Shown one piece after another: positions 9,216 to 17,637 of a stretch of DNA of 40,739 bases (the stretch's first letter is position 1; every line of letters begins with the position of its first letter). Source of the stretch: Betaproteobacteria bacterium (lineage in GTDB: Bacteria > Pseudomonadota > Gammaproteobacteria > Burkholderiales > Burkholderiaceae_C); NCBI GenBank assembly GCA_009921265.1, contig RFYV01000024.1, forward strand, positions 1-40,739. Direction: 5' to 3'. The position numbers and the translations under genes are program-made. Below the pieces are notes generated by a model that was not told the origin of the DNA, did not search any database, and worked only from the letters and a program-made list of their open reading frames with translations.

Positions 9216-9319
9216 GATTGAAAAAACAAAAAATTGGGGACTATTGTGAACTAATTTCCAGAAGGCCTCCTACTGATTCTAAAATACGTTTTTCAAAACA
9301 TCCCCAACGAAAGTCCCGC

Positions 9320-9727
9320 GTGAAATTTTTGATCGATAATTGGATGCTCATTAGCGTCGCCATTGCAACGGGCTTCTTGTTGTTTTTACCCACCCTCAAA
9401 GCCGCTGGCGCCTCTGGCATTAGCCCCAACGAAACAGTCATGATGATCAATCGCCAAAAGGCTGTTGTTATTGATGTTTGCTCACCCGAGGAGTTCGCTC
9501 AAGGACATATCACCGGCTCCAAAAATATTCCTGCCGACAAAATTACAGAGCAATTGGCCGTTGTGGTTTCTGACAAAGCCAAACCCATCGTGATGGTTTG
9601 TGCCTCAGGTGTACGCTCAAAGGTGGCCATGGTTAGCGCACAAAAACTTGGCTTTACACAAGTTCAATGCCTCAATGGAGGTCTTAAAGCTTGGAAAGAA
9701 GCCAATTTACCCGTCGAAAAAGTCTGA
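9320..9727 (+). CDS. Membrane-anchored rhodanese-like protein
   Basis: A 135-residue protein with one N-terminal transmembrane helix (NWMLISVAIATGFLLFLPTL) and a single rhodanese domain (about 37-133). The active-site loop reads VCASGVRS, with the cysteine that would carry persulfide sulfur, and the CH2A-like VVIDVCSPEEFAQGHI is present. The likely start is the GTG at 9320 (MKFLIDNW), which from memory is the conserved beginning of this protein in Burkholderiales; a TTG at 9218 would add 34 polar residues with no family support. It is followed by grxC after 22 bases, then secB and gpsA, a common order in the group. It may handle sulfur transfer at the membrane; the substrate is unknown. Confidence 0.85.
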   Translation: MKFLIDNWMLISVAIATGFLLFLPTLKAAGASGISPNETVMMINRQKAVVIDVCSPEEFAQGHITGSKNIPADKITEQLAVVVSDKAKPIVMVCASGVRSKVAMVSAQKLGFTQVQCLNGGLKAWKEANLPVEKV

Positions 9728-9749
9728 CTTATTGAGAAAGTAGCCCATC

Positions 9750-10010
9750 ATGCCCCCTATCAAAATGTATACAACGGCAGTCTGTCCCTATTGCGTGCGT
9801 GCCAAACAACTTTTGCACGCGCGCGGTGTAACTAGCATTGAAGAAGTACGCATCGATCAAGACCCTCAACAGCGCGAACACATGATGCAACTCACGGGGC
9901 GCAGAACGGTGCCACAAATATTCATCGGCGATCACCATGTGGGTGGTTGTGATGATTTGATGGCATTAGACAGTCAAGGGCGCCTCATGCCCATGCTTCA
10001 AGCCTCCTGA
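9750..10010 (+). CDS. grxC: Glutaredoxin 3
   Basis: Small thiol-disulfide oxidoreductase of 86 residues that uses glutathione. The dithiol active site CPYC is at C12-C15, the cis-proline segment RTVPQIFIG at about 52-60, and the glutathione-binding GGCDDL at about 64-69. These identify a class I dithiol glutaredoxin of the GrxC type. It reduces protein disulfides and glutathionylated proteins in the cytoplasm. It lies between the rhodanese gene (22 bases upstream) and secB (29 bases downstream), in the order usual for Burkholderiales. Confidence 0.95.
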   Translation: MPPIKMYTTAVCPYCVRAKQLLHARGVTSIEEVRIDQDPQQREHMMQLTGRRTVPQIFIGDHHVGGCDDLMALDSQGRLMPMLQAS

Positions 10011-10039
10011 GATAATCTCCTTTTTTTTGAAAGCATTCC

Positions 10040-10480
10040 ATGTCCGAAGAACAAGCGCCAGTTTTTCAAATTCAGCGCATCTATCTCAAAGACTTATCAC
10101 TCGAGCAACCCAACTCACCTGGTATTCTGTTATCAACCGAGCAACCTGTGGTTGATATACAACTCGGCCTGGGTGCAGAGCGTGTGTCCGATGGCATCTA
10201 TGAAGTTGCAGTAACGGCCACGGTCACAACAAAAATACAAGACAAAACTGTTTTTCTTGTTGAAGTCAAACAAGCAGGTATTTTTGAACTCCGACATATT
10301 CCAGAAGATCAGCTCTCTGTTGTTCTCGGTATTTCATGCCCACAAATTGTTTATCCATACCTCAGAGGTAATGTCTCCGATGTCATTCAACGAGCAGGAT
10401 TTCCGCCCGTACATTTGGCTGAAATCAACTTCCAAGCCATGTATGAGCAGCAACAGGCTCAGCAAGGTCTAACTCAATAA
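10040..10480 (+). CDS. secB: Protein-export chaperone SecB
   Basis: Cytoplasmic chaperone of 146 residues that keeps preproteins unfolded and hands them to SecA. Family segments are clear: [19 protein letters not shown] near the N-terminus, [12 protein letters not shown] in the middle, [19 protein letters not shown], and the C-terminal [19 protein letters not shown]. The tail is rich in glutamine, as in other SecB proteins, and is one part of the SecA contact. It is followed by gpsA after 16 bases, an arrangement shared by many proteobacteria. A run of eight T lies just upstream of the start; no strong ribosome binding site is visible. Confidence 0.95.
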   Translation: MSEEQAPVFQIQRIYLKDLSLEQPNSPGILLSTEQPVVDIQLGLGAERVSDGIYEVAVTATVTTKIQDKTVFLVEVKQAGIFELRHIPEDQLSVVLGISCPQIVYPYLRGNVSDVIQRAGFPPVHLAEINFQAMYEQQQAQQGLTQ

Positions 10481-10496
10481 ATTTTTTAAACACAAC

Positions 10497-11510
10497 ATGC
10501 CACAGCCCATGCGCATAGCCATATTAGGAGCGGGCGCATGGGGTACAGCATTGGCATTACAGGCTTGCAAAAGACATCAAGTCACATTGTGGGCACGCAA
10601 CCCCGAGCAAATCGCTCAAATGCAATCATTGCGCTCCAATACACGCTACCTACCCTCGTTTACTTTTCCCGATCAATTGCATTTAAGTCATGAGCCCATC
10701 GGCCAATGGCTTTCATCCATGCAATTGATTGTGATTGCAACGCCTACAACTGCATTGCGAGGCATATTGCAACAAGTATCGTCCCACGTCGGTCAATTGC
10801 CCGTTGCATGGTTGTGCAAAGGATTTGAATCTTCCAACCAATCTGCAACAGGCATCAGTTGCATGGCGCATGAAGTCCAACACCAAGTTTCACCGCCAAT
10901 GCACGCTGGCGCCTTGAGCGGTCCCTCATTTGCACAAGAAGTTGCACAAGGATTGCCCACCGCCCTTGTTGCTGCCAGTGTTCATGCGTCCGTTCGAAGC
11001 GCATTGGTCGATGCGTTTCATGCAGACAATTTACGCATCTACACCAACGACGATTTAATTGGCGTAGAAGTTGGTGGTGCTGTCAAAAATGTATTGGCTA
11101 TTGCAACTGGTTTGTGCGATGGTTTGCAATTGGGTATGAACGCACGTGCAGCTCTCATCACGCGTGGTCTTACAGAAATGACGCGCTTAGGCGTTGCCTT
11201 GGGTGCGCAGCCCGAAACGTTCATGGGGTTAAGCGGTTTGGGTGATTTAGTGCTGACAGCCACGGGAGATCTTTCACGCAATCGACAAGTCGGTCAAGGT
11301 TTAGCGCACGGCAAATCATTGGCGCAAGTTTTAAAAGATTTAGGCCATGTTGCCGAAGGCGTATCCAGCGCAAAAACAGTATTTCAAAGAGCCGAACAAC
11401 TCAATATCGATATGCCGATTACGCAAAGCGTTGTTCAACTCTTAGATGGACAGCTGAGTGCTGCTCAAGCCGTTGCACTATTAATGGGTCGTCAATCCAA
11501 GTTAGAATAA
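10497..11510 (+). CDS. gpsA: Glycerol-3-phosphate dehydrogenase [NAD(P)+]
   Basis: Enzyme of 337 residues that reduces dihydroxyacetone phosphate to sn-glycerol 3-phosphate for phospholipid synthesis; cytoplasmic. The N-terminal Rossmann motif is [10 protein letters not shown] (10-19), followed by the GFESS and [10 protein letters not shown] segments. The catalytic region [15 protein letters not shown] carries the conserved lysine, and [11 protein letters not shown] and NRQVGQGLA follow near residue 245-265. It ends five bases before the convergent scpA stop. It is the last gene of the rhodanese-grxC-secB-gpsA run. The start ATG at 10497 precedes a second in-frame ATG (residue 5) that could also be used. 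Confidence 0.95.
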   Translation: MPQPMRIAILGAGAWGTALALQACKRHQVTLWARNPEQIAQMQSLRSNTRYLPSFTFPDQLHLSHEPIGQWLSSMQLIVIATPTTALRGILQQVSSHVGQLPVAWLCKGFESSNQSATGISCMAHEVQHQVSPPMHAGALSGPSFAQEVAQGLPTALVAASVHASVRSALVDAFHADNLRIYTNDDLIGVEVGGAVKNVLAIATGLCDGLQLGMNARAALITRGLTEMTRLGVALGAQPETFMGLSGLGDLVLTATGDLSRNRQVGQGLAHGKSLAQVLKDLGHVAEGVSSAKTVFQRAEQLNIDMPITQSVVQLLDGQLSAAQAVALLMGRQSKLE

Positions 11511-11514
11511 TAAA

Positions 11515-12372
11515 TCAATCGGCAGGCGTATAAGCTAAGCGCACATAAATCGGTGCAAAAGCTTCTGCTTGTGTAATCTCAACCAAAGTTTCTTTGGCCA
11601 ACTCAAGCAATGCAATAAAAGTGACCACCAAAACAGGTACGCCATAGTCGGGGTCAAATAAATTTTCAAACTCAATAAAACGTTGACCTTGTAATTTGCG
11701 CAACACCATACTCATGTGTTCGCGAACCGACAGTTCTTCCCGAGAAATTTTGTGATGTTGAATCAATTTGGCGCGCTTTAAAATATCAGACCAAGCCGCT
11801 TGCAACTCTAATGAATCAACTTGCGGAAAACGGGGTTGCAGTGCTTGTTCAATATACACTTGCGCACGCAAAAAATCTCTGCCGTATTGCGGTACTTCAT
11901 TGAGGTGAACAGAAGCCAATTTAATTTGCTCGTATTCGAGCAAACGTCGCACCAACTCTGCACGGGGATCTTCTGCCTCTTCGCCCTCTGCCACTTTTTT
12001 GGGTGGCAGCAACATGCGAGATTTAATTTCGATGAGCATCGCCGCCATCAACAAATACTCAGCGGCTAATTCAAGATTATGAACACGAATTTCATCAACA
12101 TAACTTAAATATTGGCGAGTGAGACCCGCCATCGGAATATCCAAAATATTAAAATTTTGTTTGCGAATGAGATAGAGCAATAAATCTAAAGGACCTTCAA
12201 ACGCTTCCAAAAAAACTTGCAGCGCGTCTGGAGGAATATACAAATCGTGAGGCATTTTAAACAGCGGCTCACCATACAAGCGCGCCAAAGCCACTTGATC
12301 GATCACCAAGGGCATATCCGATAATTCGTGGCCACCGCTTGGTGTCTCTAAATCAAATACGGGATCACTCAC
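11515..12372 (-). CDS. scpA: Segregation and condensation protein A
   Basis: Kleisin subunit of the bacterial SMC-ScpAB condensin, 285 residues. The hallmark FEGPLDLLLYLIRKQNFNIL follows a 50-residue N-terminal extension, then LAAEYLLMAAMLIEIKSRML, which forms the coiled-coil contact with SMC. The C-terminal winged-helix part ends with a conserved LAYTPAD-like tail. It helps compact and separate chromosomes. Its start overlaps the stop of the DUF3460 gene by four bases (ATGA), so translation is coupled. No scpB or smc gene is present in the window, so ScpB, if it exists, is encoded elsewhere. The N-terminal extension is usual for Burkholderiales proteins. Confidence 0.93.
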   Translation of the reverse strand: MSDPVFDLETPSGGHELSDMPLVIDQVALARLYGEPLFKMPHDLYIPPDALQVFLEAFEGPLDLLLYLIRKQNFNILDIPMAGLTRQYLSYVDEIRVHNLELAAEYLLMAAMLIEIKSRMLLPPKKVAEGEEAEDPRAELVRRLLEYEQIKLASVHLNEVPQYGRDFLRAQVYIEQALQPRFPQVDSLELQAAWSDILKRAKLIQHHKISREELSVREHMSMVLRKLQGQRFIEFENLFDPDYGVPVLVVTFIALLELAKETLVEITQAEAFAPIYVRLAYTPAD

Positions 12373-12572
12373 GATTGGGTTTGATAGACGTAAGGTTTTT
12401 GAGCGACCTTGGATTTGGAAAATTCGTCTTGCACCTTGCTGTCTATGGGCTTATCCCACAACAATGCACGCCCATGACGTTGCTCGGCTTCGAGTGTTGG
12501 CTTGGCTTGCTTGAGGGACTCAATAAATTGGGTCACTTCGGAAGTGTAATTGGGGCGTTGAAAAATCGACAT
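12369..12572 (-). CDS. DUF3460 family small protein
   Basis: A 67-residue, charged, soluble protein. It matches the short DUF3460 family by the N-terminal region ending TQFIESLKQ, the central LEAEQRHGRALLWDKPID, and the C-terminal QKPYVYQ. Members occur mainly in Betaproteobacteria and, as here, often lie immediately before scpA. Function is unknown; the conserved placement and the ATGA overlap with scpA suggest a role connected with ScpA or simple co-expression. The start is an ATG with no strong ribosome binding site; the next upstream gene on this strand is on the far side of a 45-base gap (SulP stop at 12618). Confidence 0.88.
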   Translation of the reverse strand: MSIFQRPNYTSEVTQFIESLKQAKPTLEAEQRHGRALLWDKPIDSKVQDEFSKSKVAQKPYVYQTQS

Positions 12573-12617
12573 AAAAGTACTTTCTAGATGGGCTTATTCT
12601 ACTTTGACTAAGGATGG

Positions 12618-14243
12618 CTAGTGTGGCGACTGGGCCAGAGCAAGACCGGCCTCCCAATGGAGCAAAACATCGTCTTTAGACCCCAGTTGGAGCAAGCCCG
12701 CCCGATCAACCATCCCCAAGGGTTGTCGATTCAGGCCACACAGCACGCAACGCATGCCTTTTTTGTGGCAACTGTTGAGCAAATTGCGCAAAGCGTCCGC
12801 ACCACTAGAGTCCAAATAAATCAGATGTGTCAAATCCACAACCAACAGTTGATCTGGCAAATCCATCTCTAATTGTTCAATCACTTGAACCGCAGCAAAA
12901 AACAATGCGCCATGCAATCGATGCGCTTGTGTGTGTGTATTCTTAATCACTGTGTCGCATCGAATCAAAGTACCCATTCGATAAATCAAGGTTAAACATG
13001 CGGTGGTTAAGCCAACGCCGACAGCCACTGTGAGATCAACCATCACTGTTAAAACAAAAACAGCAAGCAATGTAAATCGATAGGGTAGACGAAATTGTTG
13101 TAGATGAACAAATGCTCGCCACTCGCCCATGTTCCATGCAACAAAAATCAAAATAGCCGACAACGCACACAAAGGCACATCAAATGCCAACGGTGCGGCT
13201 ACCCACACAATCAATAAAAGTATCAACGCGTGTGCCATGCCAGCAACGGGGCTTGTAGCGCCACTTTTTGCATTGGTCACTGTTCGAGCAATCGTGCCTG
13301 TTGCAGGCATACCGCCAAAAAAAGGCGTTACAAAATTAGCAATACCTTGCGCCATTAATTCTTGATTCGGATCATGTTTGTCATCAATCATTCCATCAGC
13401 AATGCGTGCACAAAGCAAAGATTCAATAGCGCCCAACAAGCTAATGGTAATCACAGGCATGAAGAGTTGCTGAGCGCTTTGCCAACTAAAAGAAGGCCAT
13501 ACCCATTGCGGAAACTCAGAGGGAATTCCGCCAAATTTCGATCCAATAGTTGCAATTTCCAAATGCAAAAACAAAGTTAAAAAAGTAGCCACGACCAATG
13601 CTAATATAGGGCCAGGAATGCTTGTGATGCGTTTAAAAATCGCAACCCGCGGCAACACAAATTGCCAAACAATCAATAGGATCAAACAAAAAACAGAAAG
13701 ATAAACCGTGTTCAAACTGACGGTGTGCCAGTGGTCAATCACAGCATGGATCACACCTAAAAAATCTGCAGGCATGCGTTGTACATCCAGGCCCAAAAAA
13801 TCTTTGATTTGTGAAGTGGCAATCAACACCGCGATGCCGTTGGTAAAACCAATCACAACCGACACAGGCATGAAGCGAATGAGGTTGCCGAATTTAAACA
13901 GCCCCATTAAAAATAACACAACACCTGACAGTGCTGTTGCAATAATTAAATATGCCACGCCATATTGCGCGACGATGCCATAAACAATCACAATAAAAGC
14001 GCCCGCTGGCCCGCCAATTTGAACGCGACTACCACCCAATAAAGAAATTAAAAACCCAGCAATGATGGCTGTAAAAACACCCGCTTCTGGTTTTAAGCCC
14101 GATGCAATCGCAAAGGCCATAGCCAAAGGTAGGGCCACCACACCCACTGTTGCGCCCGCACCCAAATCTTTTAAAAAACGCAACTGTGAATAGCCCTTGA
14201 GAGCTTCTAGGAGCTTGGGGCGAAACTGGGCCAGACGTGTCAT
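12618..14243 (-). CDS. SulP family anion transporter with STAS domain (second copy)
   Basis: Inner-membrane transporter of about 541 residues. The N-terminal LGAGATVGVVALPLAMAFA, then GGSRVQIGGPAGAF and VIGFTNGIAVLIATSQ, are characteristic of the SulP core with the anion-site helices. A C-terminal STAS domain contains VVDLTHLIYLDSSGADAL. It is not a recent duplicate of the first SulP gene; the two differ throughout. The substrate could be sulfate, bicarbonate or C4-dicarboxylate; nothing nearby decides. I chose ATG at 14243 (MTRLAQF) because the SulP homology begins soon after it; an ATG at 14282 is in frame. It ends 45 bases upstream of the DUF3460 start on the same strand, and its 5' side faces an AT-rich interval and the HerA relic. 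Confidence 0.88.
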   Translation of the reverse strand: MTRLAQFRPKLLEALKGYSQLRFLKDLGAGATVGVVALPLAMAFAIASGLKPEAGVFTAIIAGFLISLLGGSRVQIGGPAGAFIVIVYGIVAQYGVAYLIIATALSGVVLFLMGLFKFGNLIRFMPVSVVIGFTNGIAVLIATSQIKDFLGLDVQRMPADFLGVIHAVIDHWHTVSLNTVYLSVFCLILLIVWQFVLPRVAIFKRITSIPGPILALVVATFLTLFLHLEIATIGSKFGGIPSEFPQWVWPSFSWQSAQQLFMPVITISLLGAIESLLCARIADGMIDDKHDPNQELMAQGIANFVTPFFGGMPATGTIARTVTNAKSGATSPVAGMAHALILLLIVWVAAPLAFDVPLCALSAILIFVAWNMGEWRAFVHLQQFRLPYRFTLLAVFVLTVMVDLTVAVGVGLTTACLTLIYRMGTLIRCDTVIKNTHTQAHRLHGALFFAAVQVIEQLEMDLPDQLLVVDLTHLIYLDSSGADALRNLLNSCHKKGMRCVLCGLNRQPLGMVDRAGLLQLGSKDDVLLHWEAGLALAQSPH

Positions 14244-14459
14244 CGGTATGTACTTTTTGTATTTGATGTGTATCTCAAGCATCTTATTAGCAACGAGAGC
14301 AAATAGCACCCCCTAATTAGAGTAATGAATTATTAAATATTACAAAAAATCAGATGCCGACTATAACGTAAATTATATTATTAATGTTTATATATTTGAC
14401 TGAAAAATGAATTAATTTTAATTAATTTTTTGAAGTGTTTAAAGGATGGGAGAGTTGGA
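14244..14459. other. AT-rich intergenic interval between SulP and the HerA relic
   Basis: About 215 bases without a gene, clearly richer in A and T than the flanking genes. It carries a direct repeat of AATTAATTTT around 14410-14430 and a stretch of TATATTATTAATG near 14375. It should hold the divergent promoters for the SulP gene and the former HerA gene. GGGAG at 14448-14452, eight bases before the ATG at 14460, looks like a surviving ribosome binding site. No operator or RNA structure can be called with confidence. Confidence 0.5.
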
Positions 14460-16413
14460 ATGAGTGAGTGGGATCAGAGCAAATAGATGGATTTTGAGGA
14501 AAAAATCATACTTCCCATCATGCCTAAAAAGTCGAGGACTGTATCAAATAACTCAACGAGTGGTTGGGTGCCTACGCCTGTCAAGATCCATCTCACTCAA
14601 GCAAGCGCAGACAAGCAATCAAAAAATAAAAAGACAAAACTCGAACAAGAAAAAAATACCAAGCAAGCGGAAGAAGAGAGGTTGTTGAATGGATTGATAT
14701 CAAGAGTAATCCTGATAAATGCGAATCCAATTTAAAAAAATGTATCTCTTGCGCATTGAAGGTTTTGTTTTTCAATCTTTTGACGATCAAAAACTATGTT
14801 CTCTCAAGTTTCAATCATTAGGATTGTTTTTTAGTGATTCAACTAAATTATGCGGCTATGCCTTTTCGGGTGACATTGGTCATTTAAACCACCCAAATTG
14901 TTACAAAATTTTTGTTCCTTCGTTGCAGTTGCTCAATCTTTTGGTTAATGGCACTGTGGATCCAAATAATCGAATTGAGTTTGGTGTGTTGCGTCAGTCC
15001 GAGACGCATTTATTTTTGAAGCATCCGCAAGTTACGTATTTATAATGATGGATATCTAAGGCAAACGAAGTGCCATGTTTGGTAAAACGCTCTTGGGTAA
15101 AGCAATGTTGTAAAGCTTGTAGTACAGGGAATGCTGGATGTAACGACTCATACAAAAGATGTCGGTCAGTTAATATTTGACGTCAATGGTGAATATGCAA
15201 ACGATAATCTGCAAGATGGAAATTCATCCTTTTATTCAGCCTATCGGGATCGGTGCTTGGTTTATTTTTTGGCAAAACGAGAGATCAATAGTCGTGGCAA
15301 ATTATTGAGATTTAATTTTTATGAAAAAACAAGGCAAGCTTTCTCTATTATGTGTGAATTGTTACCACAAGCCATCTCGTCCTCTGAATATGTGCGAAAT
15401 TTACTCAATTGCTCGCTTCCTGAATTTAAAAAATCACCCTCAGACTCTGACGAAAGGGCGACTAGAAAACTGTGCAAGATTATGTTGTACTAGACTTTAT
15501 TGGTAGACGTTGGATTTGAATTTGAGAGTCAGCGCTTAGAAGATAAATTAATTGCTTTGAGTTTTAAGAATCCATTTTGCCCCATGCTATTTCACCCGTT
15601 GCGCTTGGCTTCGTATCAGGCGGTGATAAGTTGCGCTCCACCTGCGCAGCGTCGAACATTTTATCAAATGGTTACTGAGATGAAGGTCTTTGCTAAATTT
15701 GTCATTACTCATTACATATATCAACGATCACAATTTAATGCGCAATGGCACTTTTATGTCTGATAGTGATGAGATTGTTATGGCAAAATTTATTAACCCT
15801 GATTCTGGTGAGGGTCCTTTTATTTTGCGTGATTGTTAGCAATACCACTCACCATTTGCAGATGATTTTATTTCGTAAATCTTAAACTCATTAAGCGATG
15901 CTCAAACAGTGATTGTCGATTTAGGTGGCGCTAACGAACAAATCATTCGCTACTTTGCAAAAACTTTATCAGTTGCTGTTTTTGCAATGTAAGAAAATAA
16001 ATTTGATTAATAATCAGATGACCAAGCAATTTATACAAATCTATTTTAAAGAGTTGCATATGATTTTTTCGCCCAATTCAGGAAACGTTATCGATGTTTA
16101 CTCTCGTTTAGCAAAAGTAGGCGTCAAATTTAATATTGGTATTGTTTATTTGACTCAACCCCCATCAACTGTCAATCAAGACTTATTGGCGCTAACTGAA
16201 AATTTCTTTATTGGCCATTTATCGAGTTAAAGGGAAGTGGATATTCTAGCCAATGTCCAGCACGCATTTAAGGGGATGGAGTAGGACATGATGCGTAGTA
16301 GAACTCCTGGATAGATGCGGGTGTTGACTCTTGCTCATCGATACCCCATTTCGATTCAAACCAACGGATACACGGGTTTTTCCTGCGCGATTAAAGAATC
16401 TATTATGATGAAC
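14460..16413 (+). pseudogene. Relic of a HerA/FtsK-type ATPase gene (DUF87-like), inactivated
   Basis: A decayed gene whose pieces read in order through all three forward frames. It starts at ATG 14460 with GGGAG upstream, but a TAG at 14484 closes codon 9. A lysine-rich segment runs to 14735, then an N-terminal domain from 14740 to 15045. The Walker A region reads MFGKTLLGK at 15075-15101, where one missing base shifts into NVVKLVVQGMLDV. LIFDVNGEYAN follows near 15170. A TAG at 15491 replaces what looks like a Trp codon, then come VIVDLGGANEQIIRYFAKTL (from 15909), a Walker B-like IYFKELHMIF (from about 16035) and VGVKFNIGIVYLTQPPS. Stops at 16228, 16276 and 16309 interrupt a still readable C-terminus (TPG-stop-MRVLTLAHRYPI). 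HerA-type ATPases pump or remodel DNA and often belong to phage-defence or mobile loci. Confidence 0.78.
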
Positions 16414-16415
16414 TG

Positions 16416-16961
16416 ATGGATCGACCCACACTCACCACTGCTGTATACATGCGACGCGAACGCGTGCAAGGTGCGATGGCCAAATGGCAAGAGTGGCGAT
16501 GGGTGTTACATGACGTGGTGATTCAAGAGGGTGAAGTGGCTTTGGGACCGCGTTTGATGCGTCAAACCGATGATGAGCAAATTTGGTTGCATGCGGGTTT
16601 TGAAGTGATTTTGTATAAGGACGACGCCGAAGGCTATTACCTCAATTCGTCTTCACCTGCGCCGTGTTGGTTTGTGTTGTGGCGCATGCAAGAGGAGCCC
16701 TGTGATGAGCAGCCCTTTGCATTGGCCATGCCAACCATGGTGTCTGTTAGTTACCATGACGCGGGTCGTTGGTTGGATGCGCAAGAAACGGTAGAGCAAG
16801 TGCCAGCCCCCGCAGAAATTGCACAATGGATGCAATCGTTTGCCGAGGAGCACATGGTGATTGAAACCAAAAAACGCAAACGCCCCGAGAGTTTCAAAGC
16901 CTTGCAAGATCGATTTGGCAATCCAGCCAAGGTGAGTACGGATAAAAAATATGGCCAATGA
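16416..16961 (+). CDS. DUF3305 family protein (formate dehydrogenase locus)
   Basis: A soluble 181-residue protein with a DUF3305-like body: VYMRRERVQGAMAKWQEWRW at the N-terminus, the acidic middle, and a central LHAGFEVILYKDDAEGYYLN segment with SSPAPCWFVLWRM after it. Members occur almost only beside formate dehydrogenase genes of this type in Betaproteobacteria, followed by DUF3306, as here. Biochemical function is unknown; a role in maturation or insertion of the enzyme is plausible from context only. The start ATG at 16416 overlaps the frame of the HerA relic by one base. The gene overlaps the DUF3306 start by 11 bases, so the pair is probably translated together. Confidence 0.8.
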   Translation: MDRPTLTTAVYMRRERVQGAMAKWQEWRWVLHDVVIQEGEVALGPRLMRQTDDEQIWLHAGFEVILYKDDAEGYYLNSSSPAPCWFVLWRMQEEPCDEQPFALAMPTMVSVSYHDAGRWLDAQETVEQVPAPAEIAQWMQSFAEEHMVIETKKRKRPESFKALQDRFGNPAKVSTDKKYGQ

Positions 16962-17637
16962 TCCTTTTTTAAGTCGATGGTCCCGGCGCAAGCTGGCGTT
17001 GCTTGAAGGTTTGCCGGTTGAAGAGCCAACAAAAGAAGAGTCGATAAAAGTAGATTCAACAGAGCCTCTTGCAACTTCAACTTTGCAAAATCAAGCGTCT
17101 GTGGTTACACCTTTAAGCAACGCACAAGCACAAGAAACCTGTTCAAAGCCCACTCCTACATTAGAGGATGTGAATAAACTCACGCAAGAGTCCGATTACA
17201 GCGCTTTCATGTCGAGCAAGGTGTCCCCCGATGTCAAAAATGCAGCGATGAAAAAGTTATTTTCAGATCCGCATTTCAACGTGATGGATCGAATGGATAC
17301 CTACATCGATGACTACAACACGCCCGATCCACTGCCTTTATCAATGCTCAGACAAATGGCGAGCGCCAAATTTCTAAATTTGTTTGAAGAAGATCCAGAA
17401 ACACCCGCTGACGCAACGCAGGGGTCGAACTTGCCAAACAAAGACCCTTTATCATCAGGGAATGGGGTAGATGCCGATACTTCTTCATCCGAAGTCGTGG
17501 CACAGTGGCCCACTGAGCCTGTACTTTTAACACCATCCACGTCCATGACGCAGGAGCCTTTGCTTGACCACTCTGATTTGCAATTGCAACCAAACACTCC
17601 CGCTGAACTACCAGGCATTGAGCGAAAGTCTGAATGA
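16951..17637 (+). CDS. DUF3306 family protein (formate dehydrogenase locus)
   Basis: A 228-residue protein with two conserved parts separated by a low-complexity linker. The N-terminus reads DPFLSRWSRRKLALLEG (4-20). The core at about 90-150 contains DVKNAAMKKLFSDPHFNVMD and MDTYIDDYNTPDPLPLSML. The remaining C-terminal 75 residues are Ser/Thr/Pro-rich and look disordered. The family accompanies DUF3305 in formate dehydrogenase loci; its function is unknown. It overlaps DUF3305 by 11 bases. Its disordered tail is encoded over the start of the next gene, which begins within it in another frame (about 74 bases shared), so that tail may be constrained by two proteins at once. Confidence 0.8.
   Translation: MANDPFLSRWSRRKLALLEGLPVEEPTKEESIKVDSTEPLATSTLQNQASVVTPLSNAQAQETCSKPTPTLEDVNKLTQESDYSAFMSSKVSPDVKNAAMKKLFSDPHFNVMDRMDTYIDDYNTPDPLPLSMLRQMASAKFLNLFEEDPETPADATQGSNLPNKDPLSSGNGVDADTSSSEVVAQWPTEPVLLTPSTSMTQEPLLDHSDLQLQPNTPAELPGIERKSE

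Noticed and set aside
9218-9319. TTG-initiated extension of the rhodanese protein
   Set aside because: The added 34 residues are polar, with no signal features; the GTG at 9320 gives the expected membrane anchor at the N-terminus.
3906-14243. Two SulP genes as a recent duplication
   Set aside because: The proteins differ throughout the membrane part and in the STAS domain, so they are old paralogues or separate subfamilies.
14719-15045. Independent 108-residue gene at 14719
   Set aside because: Its end runs into the GKRSAMFGKT region of the HerA relic one frame away, so it is better read as part of that decayed gene.
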